Positions 1-9,550 of a stretch of 64,000 nucleotides of DNA are shown here, in pieces. Both the position numbers and the translations under genes were made by a program. How positions within the stretch are numbered: the first letter of the stretch is position 1; every line of letters begins with the position of its first letter. The notes beneath the pieces were generated by a model. It was not told where the DNA came from and did no database searches. It was given only the letters and a program-made list of their open reading frames with translations. This DNA comes from Ruminococcus sp. zg-924 (GTDB lineage: Bacteria; Bacillota; Clostridia; Oscillospirales; Acutalibacteraceae): NCBI RefSeq assembly GCF_024433635.1, contig NZ_WNJZ01000006.1:1-64000 (forward strand). Direction: 5' to 3'.

Positions 1-58
1 GTGTGTAAGTGCCGTGAGGCATTCAGCTTGGCAGTACTAATAGGTCGAGGGCTTGACC
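1..58 (+). rRNA. rrl: 23S ribosomal RNA, 3' end (partial)
   Basis: The first bases match the conserved 3' terminus of bacterial 23S rRNA: a TACTAATAGGTCGAGG block followed by GCTTGACC, which closes the terminal helix with the 5' end of the molecule. The rest lies upstream of the window. The mature 3' end is placed at the end of GCTTGACC, at about position 58. No 5S gene follows before the terminator. Confidence 0.93.
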
Positions 59-151
59 ACAGTCCTTTTGGTTAACTCAGTGCAATGTTTCTTCTTTTCT
101 AAATCTTTATTCAGTTTTCAGGGTGCTCTTCACAATGAATATCAGTGATTT

Positions 152-180
152 AAGCAGAGGGTTAAACCTCTGCTTTTTTG
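152..180 (+). terminator. Rho-independent terminator of the rRNA operon
   Basis: AGCAGAGG and CCTCTGCT form a stem around a short GTTAAA-type loop and run into TTTTTTG. It lies about 95 bases after the 23S end and before the glucokinase gene, so it most likely ends the ribosomal transcript. Confidence 0.85.
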
Positions 181-352
181 TTCTCTGCAAAGTTAACAAG
201 CGATTAGAAGAAAAACTGTAAATACTCAACAAAATTATATTTTTTTCTATTATAACCTTTATTATATTTAGTGCATATGCTATAATTTACTTGTATTTTT
301 ACGCCTAAAAACTGCATATAATTAATCACAGATGTAAGAAAGGGATGTTATT

Positions 353-1315
353 ATGTTTCATTTAGGAATTGACCTCGGCGGCACCAATATTGTTGCCGGA
401 ATTGTAAACGAAAAATATGAAATCGTTGCCAAGGCAAGCTGTAAAACTGCTGTGCCAAGACCTGAAGCAGAGATTTGCGACTCTATGGCTGCATTGTGCA
501 AGGAGGTTGTAAAAAAGGCCGGCATTAAAATGGCAGATATTAAGGAAATCGGCATTGGTGTTCCGGGTGCTATTAATCCTGCAACGGGTGTTGTTGAGTA
601 TTCAGCTAACCTGTTCTTTCACAATTGGGACCTTGGCGAAATGATGTCTGAAAGGCTTGATAAAAGAATTCTTATTGAGAATGATGCAAACGCTGCCGCT
701 TATGGTGAATTTCTTGCCGGCTCTGCGAAGGGAGCTACAAATTCTATTACAATAACACTTGGTACGGGCGTAGGCGCAGGTATCATTATTGACGGAAAAA
801 TTTACAGCGGTTCTAACTATGCGGGCGCTGAGATGGGTCATATGGTAATTGTGATGGATGGCAGAGAGTGCAATTGCGGCAGACGTGGTTGCTGGGAAAC
901 ATATGCCTCGGCTACCGGCCTTATAAATATGACAAAAGAAGCAATTCTTGGTGAAAGAGCAGATTCTTCATATATGCTCAAGGCGCTTGACGGTGATATT
1001 TCCAAGGTTAACGGAATTACGGCATTCGATGCAATGCGCAATGGCGACGCAACCGGTGCAGCCGTTGTTGAAAAATATATTAAGTATCTCGGCTGCGGTA
1101 TTGTTAACGCAATTAATATATTCCAGCCGGATATTCTGAGCATAGGCGGCGGTATCAGCCACGAGGGTGAAACCTTGCTTGCTCCGCTGAGAGCTTATGT
1201 TGAAAGAGAGAGATATACAAAGCATAATGACAAACAGACAGTAATCTGCGCTGCTACACTCGGTAATGACGCCGGTATTATTGGTGCGGCTATGCTTAGG
1301 CCTGTTAAAAAATAA
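353..1315 (+). CDS. glcK: ROK-family glucokinase
   Basis: Cytoplasmic ATP-dependent kinase that phosphorylates glucose to glucose-6-phosphate, feeding glycolysis with sugars released from glucans. The 320-residue protein has the N-terminal phosphate-binding motif DLGGTN (about 7-12), the catalytic Asp in END (about 109-111), GTGVGAG (about 137-143), and the ROK zinc site made by His163 of EMGH and the Cys of CNCGRRGC (about 173-180). Length and motif order fit Gram-positive glucokinases. An AAGGG site precedes the ATG at 353. It is followed 17 bases later by an SPFH-protein gene and may be co-transcribed with it. Another ROK sugar kinase is possible, but the sequence fits GlcK best. Confidence 0.9.
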   Translation: MFHLGIDLGGTNIVAGIVNEKYEIVAKASCKTAVPRPEAEICDSMAALCKEVVKKAGIKMADIKEIGIGVPGAINPATGVVEYSANLFFHNWDLGEMMSERLDKRILIENDANAAAYGEFLAGSAKGATNSITITLGTGVGAGIIIDGKIYSGSNYAGAEMGHMVIVMDGRECNCGRRGCWETYASATGLINMTKEAILGERADSSYMLKALDGDISKVNGITAFDAMRNGDATGAAVVEKYIKYLGCGIVNAINIFQPDILSIGGGISHEGETLLAPLRAYVERERYTKHNDKQTVICAATLGNDAGIIGAAMLRPVKK

Positions 1316-1332
1316 AAAAGGGGAATTGAAAA

Positions 1333-2607
1333 ATGGGACTTATTAAAATTCTTACAGGAGCCGTTGGCGGTGCTATCAAGGAGCAAACCCTTGAAGCTTA
1401 TCAGCCGTCTGAAATGGGCGATACAACCGTGTTTGCTCCGGCTGTTGCTCCGCATTCAAATAACAACAAGTATGCCAGCACAGATGGCGTAATCAGCAAC
1501 GGCTCTATTATTCAGGTTTACGATAACCAGATGATGATTCTTGTTGATGGCGGACGTGTTGTTGACTACACTGCAGAACCCGGCTACTTCAAGGTTGAGA
1601 ACTCTTCTATGCCTTCAATGCTTAACGGTCAGTTCAAGGATACCTTTAAGGATGTATGGAACAGAATTAAATTCGGCGGCTCTACTCCGCAGACTCAAAG
1701 AGCATTCTACATAAATCTTCAGGAGATTAAGGGTATCAGATTCGGTACCCCAAATCCGTTGAATTATTTTGACAGCTTTTACAATGCCGAGCTTCGCTTA
1801 AAGGTTCATGGCGTTTATTCAATGATAATTAGGAATCCGCTCCTTTTTTATGAGAATGTTGTACCAAAGGAGTATGTAACAGGCAACAAAAGACTTGATT
1901 ACTCACAAATTTCGGCTCAATACAACGGCGAATTTCTGACTGCTCTCAGTACAGCTATTGGTCAGATGTCAGCAGCAGGCGAGAGTATCCGCTTTATTAC
2001 CTCTAAGGGTGATCAGCTCAGTGCTTATATGCAGACGGCTCTTGATCAGCTCTGGCTTCAGAACAGAGGTATGGACTTGTTCTCTGTCGCCGTTTCTGCT
2101 CCAACCTACGATGAAACCTCGCAGAAGCTCATCGACAAGAGAAATGAGATTGCTTTACAGGCATCAGCTGTTTCTGATCCTGCAGCGCAGGCTGCCTACC
2201 TTGCAACAGCAGCAGGTCAGGCTATGATTAATGCCGGCAGCAATGATGGCGGCAGTATGGCAGGCTTTATGGGTCTTGGAATGGCTATGAATCAAGGTGC
2301 AAACATTCTTGGCGGCTATCAACAGCAGCAGATTGCGGCGCAGCAGGCGGCAGCTCAAAAAACAACAGTTGCAGGCGGCTGGAAGTGTGAATGTGGCACA
2401 GAGAATACAGGGAAATTCTGTCAGAACTGCGGCAAGCCAAAGCCGGTTGAAAGCGGCGCTTGGAAGTGTGAATGTGGTGCAGAGAATACAGGTAAGTTCT
2501 GCCAGAACTGCGGCAAGCCGATGCCGAGTGACGGCAAATGGAAGTGCGAATGCGGCACAGATAATTCAGGCAAGTTCTGCCAAAACTGCGGAAAGCCAAA
2601 GCCATAA
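1333..2607 (+). CDS. SPFH-domain (YdjI-like) protein with three C-terminal zinc ribbons
   Basis: The 424-residue protein belongs to the bacterial SPFH/virion-core-protein-like family (B. subtilis YdjI type), thought to act in membrane-associated scaffolds. The SPFH region covers about residues 40-270. A Gln/Ala-rich stretch follows. From about residue 350 come three near-identical modules of the form W-K-C-E-C-G ... G-K-F-C-Q-N-C-G-K-P, each with four Cys able to bind one zinc. There is no signal peptide and no clear membrane segment. It starts at ATG 1333 behind AAAAGGGG, 17 bases after glucokinase. Tandem zinc ribbons on SPFH proteins are known, but the partner bound here is unknown. Confidence 0.85.
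   Translation: MGLIKILTGAVGGAIKEQTLEAYQPSEMGDTTVFAPAVAPHSNNNKYASTDGVISNGSIIQVYDNQMMILVDGGRVVDYTAEPGYFKVENSSMPSMLNGQFKDTFKDVWNRIKFGGSTPQTQRAFYINLQEIKGIRFGTPNPLNYFDSFYNAELRLKVHGVYSMIIRNPLLFYENVVPKEYVTGNKRLDYSQISAQYNGEFLTALSTAIGQMSAAGESIRFITSKGDQLSAYMQTALDQLWLQNRGMDLFSVAVSAPTYDETSQKLIDKRNEIALQASAVSDPAAQAAYLATAAGQAMINAGSNDGGSMAGFMGLGMAMNQGANILGGYQQQQIAAQQAAAQKTTVAGGWKCECGTENTGKFCQNCGKPKPVESGAWKCECGAENTGKFCQNCGKPMPSDGKWKCECGTDNSGKFCQNCGKPKP
2380..2604 (+). repeat. Three tandem in-frame zinc-ribbon coding repeats
   Basis: Repeat units begin at 2380, 2461 and 2539 (spacing 81 and 78 bases) inside the SPFH gene. Each encodes one CxC...CxxC ribbon. The high nucleotide identity between units points to recent internal duplication and a likely site for copy-number change. 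Confidence 0.85.
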
Positions 2608-2634
2608 CGTAATAATCGGTGTTTATAGCATAAT

Positions 2635-2666
2635 TTCAGGGGCGTACGATTTCGTACGCCCCTGAA
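2635..2666. repeat. Perfect 15-bp palindrome (stem-loop) without T-tract
   Basis: TTCAGGGGCGTACGA is followed by TT and by its exact reverse complement. The element sits 28 bases after the SPFH gene. It lacks a clear run of T on either side, so it is not a standard terminator. It may work as a transcript 3' end stabiliser or be a small dispersed (MITE-like) repeat. Confidence 0.75.
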
Positions 2667-2879
2667 TGTGCTTCTCATACGATTTCTAAGGTACATATAA
2701 TCGTGGTCACAAAATCCTATCAGCAGTAAGCCGTCAAGATTACACAAAGAAGCAAATTTGATTATTTCCTGCGGAGAAGTTAATTTTTTACCATTATATA
2801 CTGTCCGTTTTACTCTATATCTTTTGACAGAGAGTTCAGGTAGGAAGCTATGATAAAATTATTATCCCTAGGTGCAGAA
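2667..2879. other. Intergenic stretch with an unstarted minus-strand reading frame
   Basis: No complete gene is visible between the palindrome and the ilvC terminator. On the minus strand a reading frame is open from about 2858 down across the palindrome. It includes residues such as KLTSPQEIIKFAS and GFCDHDYMYLR but has no upstream start codon or ribosome site. It may be the remnant of a decayed gene. I could not assign a family. Confidence 0.3.
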
Positions 2880-2904
2880 ACACCCTCGGAATTAACCGAG
2901 GGTG
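2880..2904 (-). terminator. Terminator of the ilvBNC transcript
   Basis: ACACCCTCGG and CCGAGGGTGT form a 10-bp stem with a short loop, 30 bases after the ilvC stop on the minus strand. It is followed there by TTTCTGC. The T-tract is short, but position and stem strength fit a terminator. Confidence 0.7.
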
Positions 2905-2933
2905 TCGAATTTGATATAATAAAGTGCGCTTAA

Positions 2934-4491
<1,558 letters not shown>

Positions 4492-4505
4492 ATAAAATTC
4501 CTTTC

Positions 4506-6131
4506 TTAAATCGAGGGTGTTTCGGGGCTAACATTGCATACAAGCATAAACGAACTGTCGCTTTTAAGCATTTCCTCGGCAATTTTCTCAGCCTCTTCGT
4601 TTGAGTTTGCGCATGCAGACGGAATGTTGTATGCTTCGGCAATCTTCATAAAGTCGGGTGCGTCGTCATCAAGGAAGGTTGCGTTGAAGCGTCCTTTATA
4701 AAGATTCTTTTGCAGCTCCCTTACCATTCCGAGCCTTACGTTTCTCATAATGATGATTTTTATGTTCAGGTGGTTCTGGGCTATTGTGCCAAGCTCATTC
4801 ATACTCATCTGGAACGAGCCGTCACCGCAGACAACAACAACCTCTCGGTCCGGTCTGCCAAATTTTGCACCAATAGCGCACGGAATGGAATAGCCCATTG
4901 TGCCCATACCGCCTGTTGTTAAAAATCTGCCTTCTTTTATGCGGAAATTGTTAGCGCACCATATTTGGTTTTGTCCAACGTCAGCCGCTAAAATTGCCTT
5001 TGACGGCAGCATTTTTGATAAGGTTGCAACAAAACGCCTTGGCTCAACATAGCCCTCAAATTCCTGCGGAATACGGAACAAATCTGTTTTCCAGCGTTCT
5101 ACTGTATCGTCCCACATAGGTGAAACGTGGTATTCGCCGACTTCATCAGCAAGCCTGCTCATAATATTGCGCATATCGCCGACAATCGGAACGGTTGTTT
5201 TTATATTCTTGCCTATTTCGGCAGGGTCAATATCAATATGTATAATCTTAGAGCGTTCAGAAATCTGGTCGGGTGCGGCTACTGCTCTGTCACCGAGTCT
5301 TGCGCCGCATACGATAATCAAATCCGACTCATGAATAACCCTGTTTGCAACGCCCTTGCCGTGACTGCCGAGCATACCGAGATACAGCCTGTGCTCAGAC
5401 GGCATAACGCCGATGCCCATCATTGTTGAAACAACGGGAATACCTGTTTTTACGGCAAAATCTACAAGCTGAAGCTTAACACCGGATGAAAGCACACCGC
5501 CGCCTGCAACTATAACAGGACGGGAGGAACTGTTAATAAGCTGAGCCGCCTTCTTTATCTGAACAGCATGTCCTTTTACATTCGGCTTATAGCCTACTAT
5601 ATTGGCTTCCGTAGGATATTCAAAGCTTTCAATCTTGTTTGTCTGCATATCTATCGGAATATCAATAAGAACAGGACCCGGTCTGCCTGTTGTGGCAATA
5701 TGGAACGCTTCCTTGAAAATTCTCGGCAAATCAGCTGTGTTCTTAACAAGATAGCTGTGCTTTACAAAAGGCTCGCAAGCTCCTGTTATGTCTGCCTCCT
5801 GAAAAACGTCACGCCCCAAAAGATCGCTTCTGACCTGTCCTGTTATTGCAATAATCGGAATTGAGTCGGTATAAGCCGTAGCAATACCTGTAATTAAATT
5901 TGTAGCGCCCGGACCGGAGGTTGCAACGCAAACACCCGGTTTGCCGATTGATCTGGCGTAACCGCTTGCGGCGTGTGCGGCGTTTTGCTCCTGTCTGACA
6001 AGTATGTGTTTTATATTAGAGTCTAAAAGTGCGTCGTAAAATGGGCAGATAGCGGCTCCGGGATAACCAAAGATGACGGATACACCCTCGCTTTCCAAAC
6101 ATTTTACCATAATTTCAGCACCGCTTATCAT
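4506..6131 (-). CDS. ilvB: Acetolactate synthase, large (catalytic) subunit
   Basis: Thiamine-diphosphate enzyme that joins two pyruvates (or pyruvate and 2-oxobutyrate), the first common step of branched-chain amino acid synthesis. Visible features of the 541-residue protein are the N-terminal FGYPGAAICPFYDAL, the activating Glu in RQEQNAAHAASGYAR, a central FAD/NAD-like domain, and the C-terminal ThDP motif from CGDGSFQMS to about MRN. The C-terminus ends at SPETPSI and is somewhat shorter than the usual 550-600 residues, but the core is complete. The start at 6131 follows AAGGAG. A good sigma-A promoter lies immediately upstream. Confidence 0.95.
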   Translation of the reverse strand: MISGAEIMVKCLESEGVSVIFGYPGAAICPFYDALLDSNIKHILVRQEQNAAHAASGYARSIGKPGVCVATSGPGATNLITGIATAYTDSIPIIAITGQVRSDLLGRDVFQEADITGACEPFVKHSYLVKNTADLPRIFKEAFHIATTGRPGPVLIDIPIDMQTNKIESFEYPTEANIVGYKPNVKGHAVQIKKAAQLINSSSRPVIVAGGGVLSSGVKLQLVDFAVKTGIPVVSTMMGIGVMPSEHRLYLGMLGSHGKGVANRVIHESDLIIVCGARLGDRAVAAPDQISERSKIIHIDIDPAEIGKNIKTTVPIVGDMRNIMSRLADEVGEYHVSPMWDDTVERWKTDLFRIPQEFEGYVEPRRFVATLSKMLPSKAILAADVGQNQIWCANNFRIKEGRFLTTGGMGTMGYSIPCAIGAKFGRPDREVVVVCGDGSFQMSMNELGTIAQNHLNIKIIIMRNVRLGMVRELQKNLYKGRFNATFLDDDAPDFMKIAEAYNIPSACANSNEEAEKIAEEMLKSDSSFMLVCNVSPETPSI

Positions 6132-6171
6132 GTTTCCGTCACTCCTTCTAATTCACAAGCTTTTACCTATT

Positions 6172-6200
6172 ATTATAGTATGTCATAATCAATAGGTCAA
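6172..6200 (-). promoter_or_regulatory. Sigma-A-type promoter for ilvBNC
   Basis: On the minus strand TTGACC (6195-6200) and TATAAT (6172-6177) are 17 bases apart. The -35 overlaps the last codons of the upstream decarboxylase gene. There is no room for a T-box or other leader before ilvB, so this operon seems not to be attenuated in the usual T-box way. Confidence 0.75.
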
Positions 6201-7651
6201 GTTTTTGCGGCGTTTTTTTCGCAAATTAGCTGATTATCAATAATTGTTATATACTCTGCACAGCCCGAAGCACTGCTTTTTAACAATACACCTGCCGATT
6301 TTAGCTCAGAAATGACTATGAGAAGCTCTTTGGTGATAATCTCGCCGGGCACAACAAGCGGTATTCCCGGCGGATATGCAAATAAAAACTCTCCACATAT
6401 TTTGCCTCCGGCTTGCACAAGAGGTATTTCTGTTTTGTCAAGCTCATCGGCTTCAAATATCTCCATTGCCCTGATATAACCTGTCGGCATTGCCGCAGAC
6501 TTAGGCGAATATGAGCCGACAGTGCCGCAGTCAATTTCACGCAGAGCAGATATAAGGCGGTCAAAACCCTCGTCAGTGTCGCAGTATGAGGTCATTGCAA
6601 CAACGTAGTTGAGCGAGGACATTTCAACCTGTATTCTGTATTTATCAAGCAGAATTTTGGAAAGCTGCGCACCTGAATATCCGTTTTTTACTGCACTTAT
6701 GATGAGCTTGCTTCTGTCAAAAGCGAATATTTCGCCGTTCTTTTCGTATTGGCTGTTCCCGTAAAAGAGAATATCTGTATGTTTAAGCTGTTTTACTTTT
6801 TCTGAAAAATCATCAAGCCGCTTCAGATAAGCAGAAAAGAGGTTTTTGCCGCTTTTTTGCAGAATATTAATCGTGCTGTCTATGCTTTCCGTTATCAGGT
6901 ATGACGGTGAGCTTGTTTCAAAAACAGCAAGCTTCTGCGCTATTTTTTTGCTGTCGGCTAACTTGCCGCAAACGTGCACAAGTGCGCTCTGCGTAACTGC
7001 GCCCAAGGTTTTGTGTGTGCTTTGTATAACAATGTCTGCGCCGCTTTTTACTGCGCCGTTAGGAAAGCCGCCAAAAAGGCCGAGATGAGCACCGTGTGCT
7101 TCGTCGACAATAAGCGGTACGCCGTAATGGTGGCATAAATCGCTTATCGTTTTTATATCCGATATTATTCCTTCGTATGTAGGGGACGTGATGATTACTG
7201 CTGCGGTGTAAATGTTCTGCTTTAAAAGCCTCTCAACGTCTGTTGGGTTGATTGAGCCGTAGCACCCAAACGGCAGTGGAATGGTGTTTGGCGTTATGTA
7301 CTGAGGTTTAAGTCCGAGCAGGGAAATTCCGTTGTAAACCGACTTGTGGCAGTTCCGTGCGCAGATGATTGTATCGCCTCGCTTTGTGCAGGCGGCAAGA
7401 GAGGCTAAAATGCCGCAGGTGCTTCCGTTTACAAGAAAAAAGGTTTTGTCTGCGCCGAAAAAGCAGGCGGCGTTGTCCATTGCGTCTTTAAGTATTCCGT
7501 CAGCACAGTGCAAATCGTCAAGACCGTCAACCTCGGTCATATCATGAGTGATTGACAGCGGCATAGCCATTTCGGCGTTTCGCTTGTGCCCCGGCATATG
7601 AAAGGGATAAATACCCGATTCCGAGTAAAGTTTAAGTGTATTGTAAAGCAT
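6197..7651 (-). CDS. Orn/Lys/Arg decarboxylase family PLP enzyme
   Basis: PLP-dependent fold-type I decarboxylase of the SpeA/YaaO class, acting on a basic amino acid (arginine, lysine or ornithine) in the cytoplasm to yield a polyamine or its precursor. The 484-residue protein shows PFHMPGHKRN (about 16-25), the Asp of VDEAHGAHLGLFGG, the Schiff-base Lys in STHKTLGA (about 213), and a C-terminal domain with PPGIPLVVPGE. It lacks the N-terminal wing domain of the larger enterobacterial decarboxylases, as in Gram-positive members. The start follows AAGGAAAATAAA, 14 bases after the cohesin-like gene. Substrate cannot be fixed from sequence alone. Confidence 0.88.
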   Translation of the reverse strand: MLYNTLKLYSESGIYPFHMPGHKRNAEMAMPLSITHDMTEVDGLDDLHCADGILKDAMDNAACFFGADKTFFLVNGSTCGILASLAACTKRGDTIICARNCHKSVYNGISLLGLKPQYITPNTIPLPFGCYGSINPTDVERLLKQNIYTAAVIITSPTYEGIISDIKTISDLCHHYGVPLIVDEAHGAHLGLFGGFPNGAVKSGADIVIQSTHKTLGAVTQSALVHVCGKLADSKKIAQKLAVFETSSPSYLITESIDSTINILQKSGKNLFSAYLKRLDDFSEKVKQLKHTDILFYGNSQYEKNGEIFAFDRSKLIISAVKNGYSGAQLSKILLDKYRIQVEMSSLNYVVAMTSYCDTDEGFDRLISALREIDCGTVGSYSPKSAAMPTGYIRAMEIFEADELDKTEIPLVQAGGKICGEFLFAYPPGIPLVVPGEIITKELLIVISELKSAGVLLKSSASGCAEYITIIDNQLICEKNAAKT

Positions 7652-7665
7652 TTTATTTTCCTTTG

Positions 7666-8580
7666 TTACTTCTCCTTGCCTTCAAACAGGTCGGCGTTAT
7701 CAGATTCAAAAGCTTCGTTGAGTGCGTTGGTGTCGGAAACAGGAGGTTGTACATTATCGCTGTTGATTGCTTTCTCGTCCTGTTCGGCGTCAGGATTGCT
7801 CTGTTTTGCTTTTTGAGCCTGCTCAGCTTCGCCGTGTTTTTTGCCGACTTTGTAAATGGCGAATACAGCGCAAACAACGCATAGAGTGATAACTGCACCG
7901 AGCATAATATAAGCTGTATTTGACTGCGCCGCTTCCTTTGAACCAAGGCTTACGATTCCGTTTTGGTGTTGCTGTGTCAAGCCTTCTGAAGATTCGCTGC
8001 CGGATATACTGCTGCCTTTGTCGGCTGAAGAAGCCTTGCTGTTTGAGCTGCTTGATGACGGCTTTGAATTAACCTTTGTTCCGCTTGAGCGTGAAACACT
8101 GCCGCTTATCTTATCGGCAAGCTCAACAGGGTACTCTACGCCGTAGCTGCAAGGAAGATAGCTTTCGTTACAGCACACAGCCTGCTCACAGTAAAGTGTG
8201 ATATAAGCATTGCACGGGGTTGACAGCGCCTTGAATTTAAGCGATATAATGCCGTTTTCTTCACCCGTCAGCGGCTGACCCTTTGTGTTCAGAAAAACAA
8301 GCTTTGTTGTACCGCCAACAGTGTTGTATTCAAGCTTTCCGTCTGTTCCGTCGCAAAGCTCAGCCGATTTAAGCTCCATTACAGAAGAATCAAAGCAGAC
8401 TGTAAATATTGCGGCGGCAACGTCACCACCGCCAAAAACATTAAGCTGTGCTTTAAAGCTCTTTCCTGTCTGAACCTTGCTGTTAAGCGTGAGTGAATAG
8501 CAGTATTCTGCGGCAAGCACAGGCTGAGTTGCAGAAAGGAGAATCAGCACAGCGGCAAGCATAGAGATAATGCGCTTCAT
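7666..8580 (-). CDS. Membrane-anchored cohesin-like surface protein
   Basis: The 304-residue protein has a signal peptide (about 1-23). An extracellular beta domain at about 25-150 resembles cohesins: a FDSSVMELKSAEL strand, a GGTTKLVFLN strand, and ENGIISLKFKAL. A Ser-rich linker with SSSSSNS runs over about 160-210, followed by one membrane helix (AYIMLGAVITLCVVCAVFAI, about 223-242) and an acidic cytoplasmic tail. Cohesins bind dockerins in cellulosome and amylosome complexes; that this one does is inference, as some cohesin-fold domains serve other roles. Its ATG overlaps the tatD stop (ATGA), so it is translationally coupled to tatD and lies upstream of the PLP decarboxylase gene. Confidence 0.7.
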   Translation of the reverse strand: MKRIISMLAAVLILLSATQPVLAAEYCYSLTLNSKVQTGKSFKAQLNVFGGGDVAAAIFTVCFDSSVMELKSAELCDGTDGKLEYNTVGGTTKLVFLNTKGQPLTGEENGIISLKFKALSTPCNAYITLYCEQAVCCNESYLPCSYGVEYPVELADKISGSVSRSSGTKVNSKPSSSSSNSKASSADKGSSISGSESSEGLTQQHQNGIVSLGSKEAAQSNTAYIMLGAVITLCVVCAVFAIYKVGKKHGEAEQAQKAKQSNPDAEQDEKAINSDNVQPPVSDTNALNEAFESDNADLFEGKEK

Positions 8581-9347
8581 ATTGATATACCGTAGGTTAA
8601 GCAGGCGTTTTCAATGTTTTGCGTCAGCAGCTTGTCTATTGTAATGCCTCTGATTTCAGCAATTTTTTCGGCGGTGAATTTTATCATACGTGAGTCGCAC
8701 CGCTTTCCTCTGTACGGAACAGGTGTAAGATACGGGGCGTCGGTTTCAAGCATAAGACGGTCAAGAGGAATTTCACGTACTACATCAACGCTGTGCCGAG
8801 CGTTTTTGAAGGTGACAACACCGCCTATGCTTATCGACATACCAAGCCGCACAACCTCTCTTGACAACTCAACGCTGCCTGAAAAGCAGTGAACTATGCC
8901 CATGGGGCGGTACTTCCTCAAAAGCTCGTATGTGTCGCCGTGAGCGTCACGGTCGTGAACTACAACAGGCAGGTCAAGCTCCTTTGACAAGGCAAGCTGT
9001 TTTTCAAAAACCTCAAGCTGAATTTGCTTAGGCACGTTCTTCCAATAGTAGTCAAGGCCTATTTCACCGATTGCAACAGCCTTTTGGTGCTGCAAAAGCT
9101 CAGCTATTCTGTCAATAAAGTCCTTTGGTGCGCTTTCAGCGTTTTCGGGGTGATAGCCTGCGCTTGTGTAAAAGCCGGCGTATTTTTCCGCTGTGCTTAT
9201 CCCGAACAGGGTTGTTTCAATGTCGGTGGCTCCGTTAACAATTCCGACTATTTCGCCGCTGTTTAGCATTGTGTCAAGCAGCTCATAACGGTCGCTGTCA
9301 AATGCTTCGTCGTCATAATGTGCGTGTACGTCAAATATTTTTTGCAT
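8577..9347 (-). CDS. tatD: TatD-family metal-dependent deoxyribonuclease
   Basis: TIM-barrel hydrolase of the TatD/YcfH family, known as a 3'-5' DNase with a role in DNA repair or turnover; cytoplasmic. The 256-residue protein starts MQKIFDVHAHYDD, with metal ligands HAH at residues about 6-8. Further ligands are EIGLDYYW, the His of VVVHDRDAH, IVHCFSGS, and the Asp of LETDAPYLTP. I chose the ATG at 9347 (preceded by GGTGA) over an upstream in-frame ATG at 9383 because the family begins right before the HxH motif. It is the first gene of the tatD - cohesin-like - decarboxylase group. Confidence 0.92.
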   Translation of the reverse strand: MQKIFDVHAHYDDEAFDSDRYELLDTMLNSGEIVGIVNGATDIETTLFGISTAEKYAGFYTSAGYHPENAESAPKDFIDRIAELLQHQKAVAIGEIGLDYYWKNVPKQIQLEVFEKQLALSKELDLPVVVHDRDAHGDTYELLRKYRPMGIVHCFSGSVELSREVVRLGMSISIGGVVTFKNARHSVDVVREIPLDRLMLETDAPYLTPVPYRGKRCDSRMIKFTAEKIAEIRGITIDKLLTQNIENACLTYGISI

Positions 9348-9478
9348 AATTTTCACCAAATAAAAGAAAGAATTTTTACCCATTCCGACATCGTTTTGCA
9401 GAACTTTTTAACCAAATTGTTAAATATTTTTTTGAGTGTCGAAAACGAATGACGAAATGAAATTTATGTGTTAAGATT

Positions 9479-9518
9479 ATTACATCAAACCGTGTTTTAA
9501 TTATACTCAATAACACGG
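9479..9518 (+). promoter_or_regulatory. Putative promoter with an overlapping inverted repeat
   Basis: ATTACA (9479-9484) and TATACT (9502-9507) are 17 bases apart, upstream of the C39-like gene. CCGTGTT (9490-9496) and AACACGG (9512-9518) are inverted around the -10, which could be an operator or a leader hairpin. The -35 is weak. Confidence 0.4.
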
Positions 9519-9550
9519 CTTAATTCAATAAAAACGAGTGTTGATTGAAT

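Noticed and set aside
59-352. 5S rRNA or tRNA gene after 23S
   Set aside because: No 5S helix sequence or cloverleaf is visible; only the terminator hairpin and an AT-rich promoter region.
358-1455. Several reading frames on the minus strand inside glucokinase
   Set aside because: They are shadows of a well-supported gene with intact ROK motifs; no ribosome sites and no recognisable families.
2421-2747. 108-residue minus-strand frame across the zinc-ribbon repeats
   Set aside because: Its C-terminal half is antisense to the ribbon repeats and it begins inside the decayed frame with no ribosome site.
6132-6196. T-box or leader before ilvB
   Set aside because: Only 65 bases separate ilvB from the upstream gene and they hold a promoter, with no GGTGGTACC core.
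9348-9383. N-terminal extension of TatD
   Set aside because: The 12 extra residues lack a ribosome site and TatD proteins normally start just before the HxH motif.
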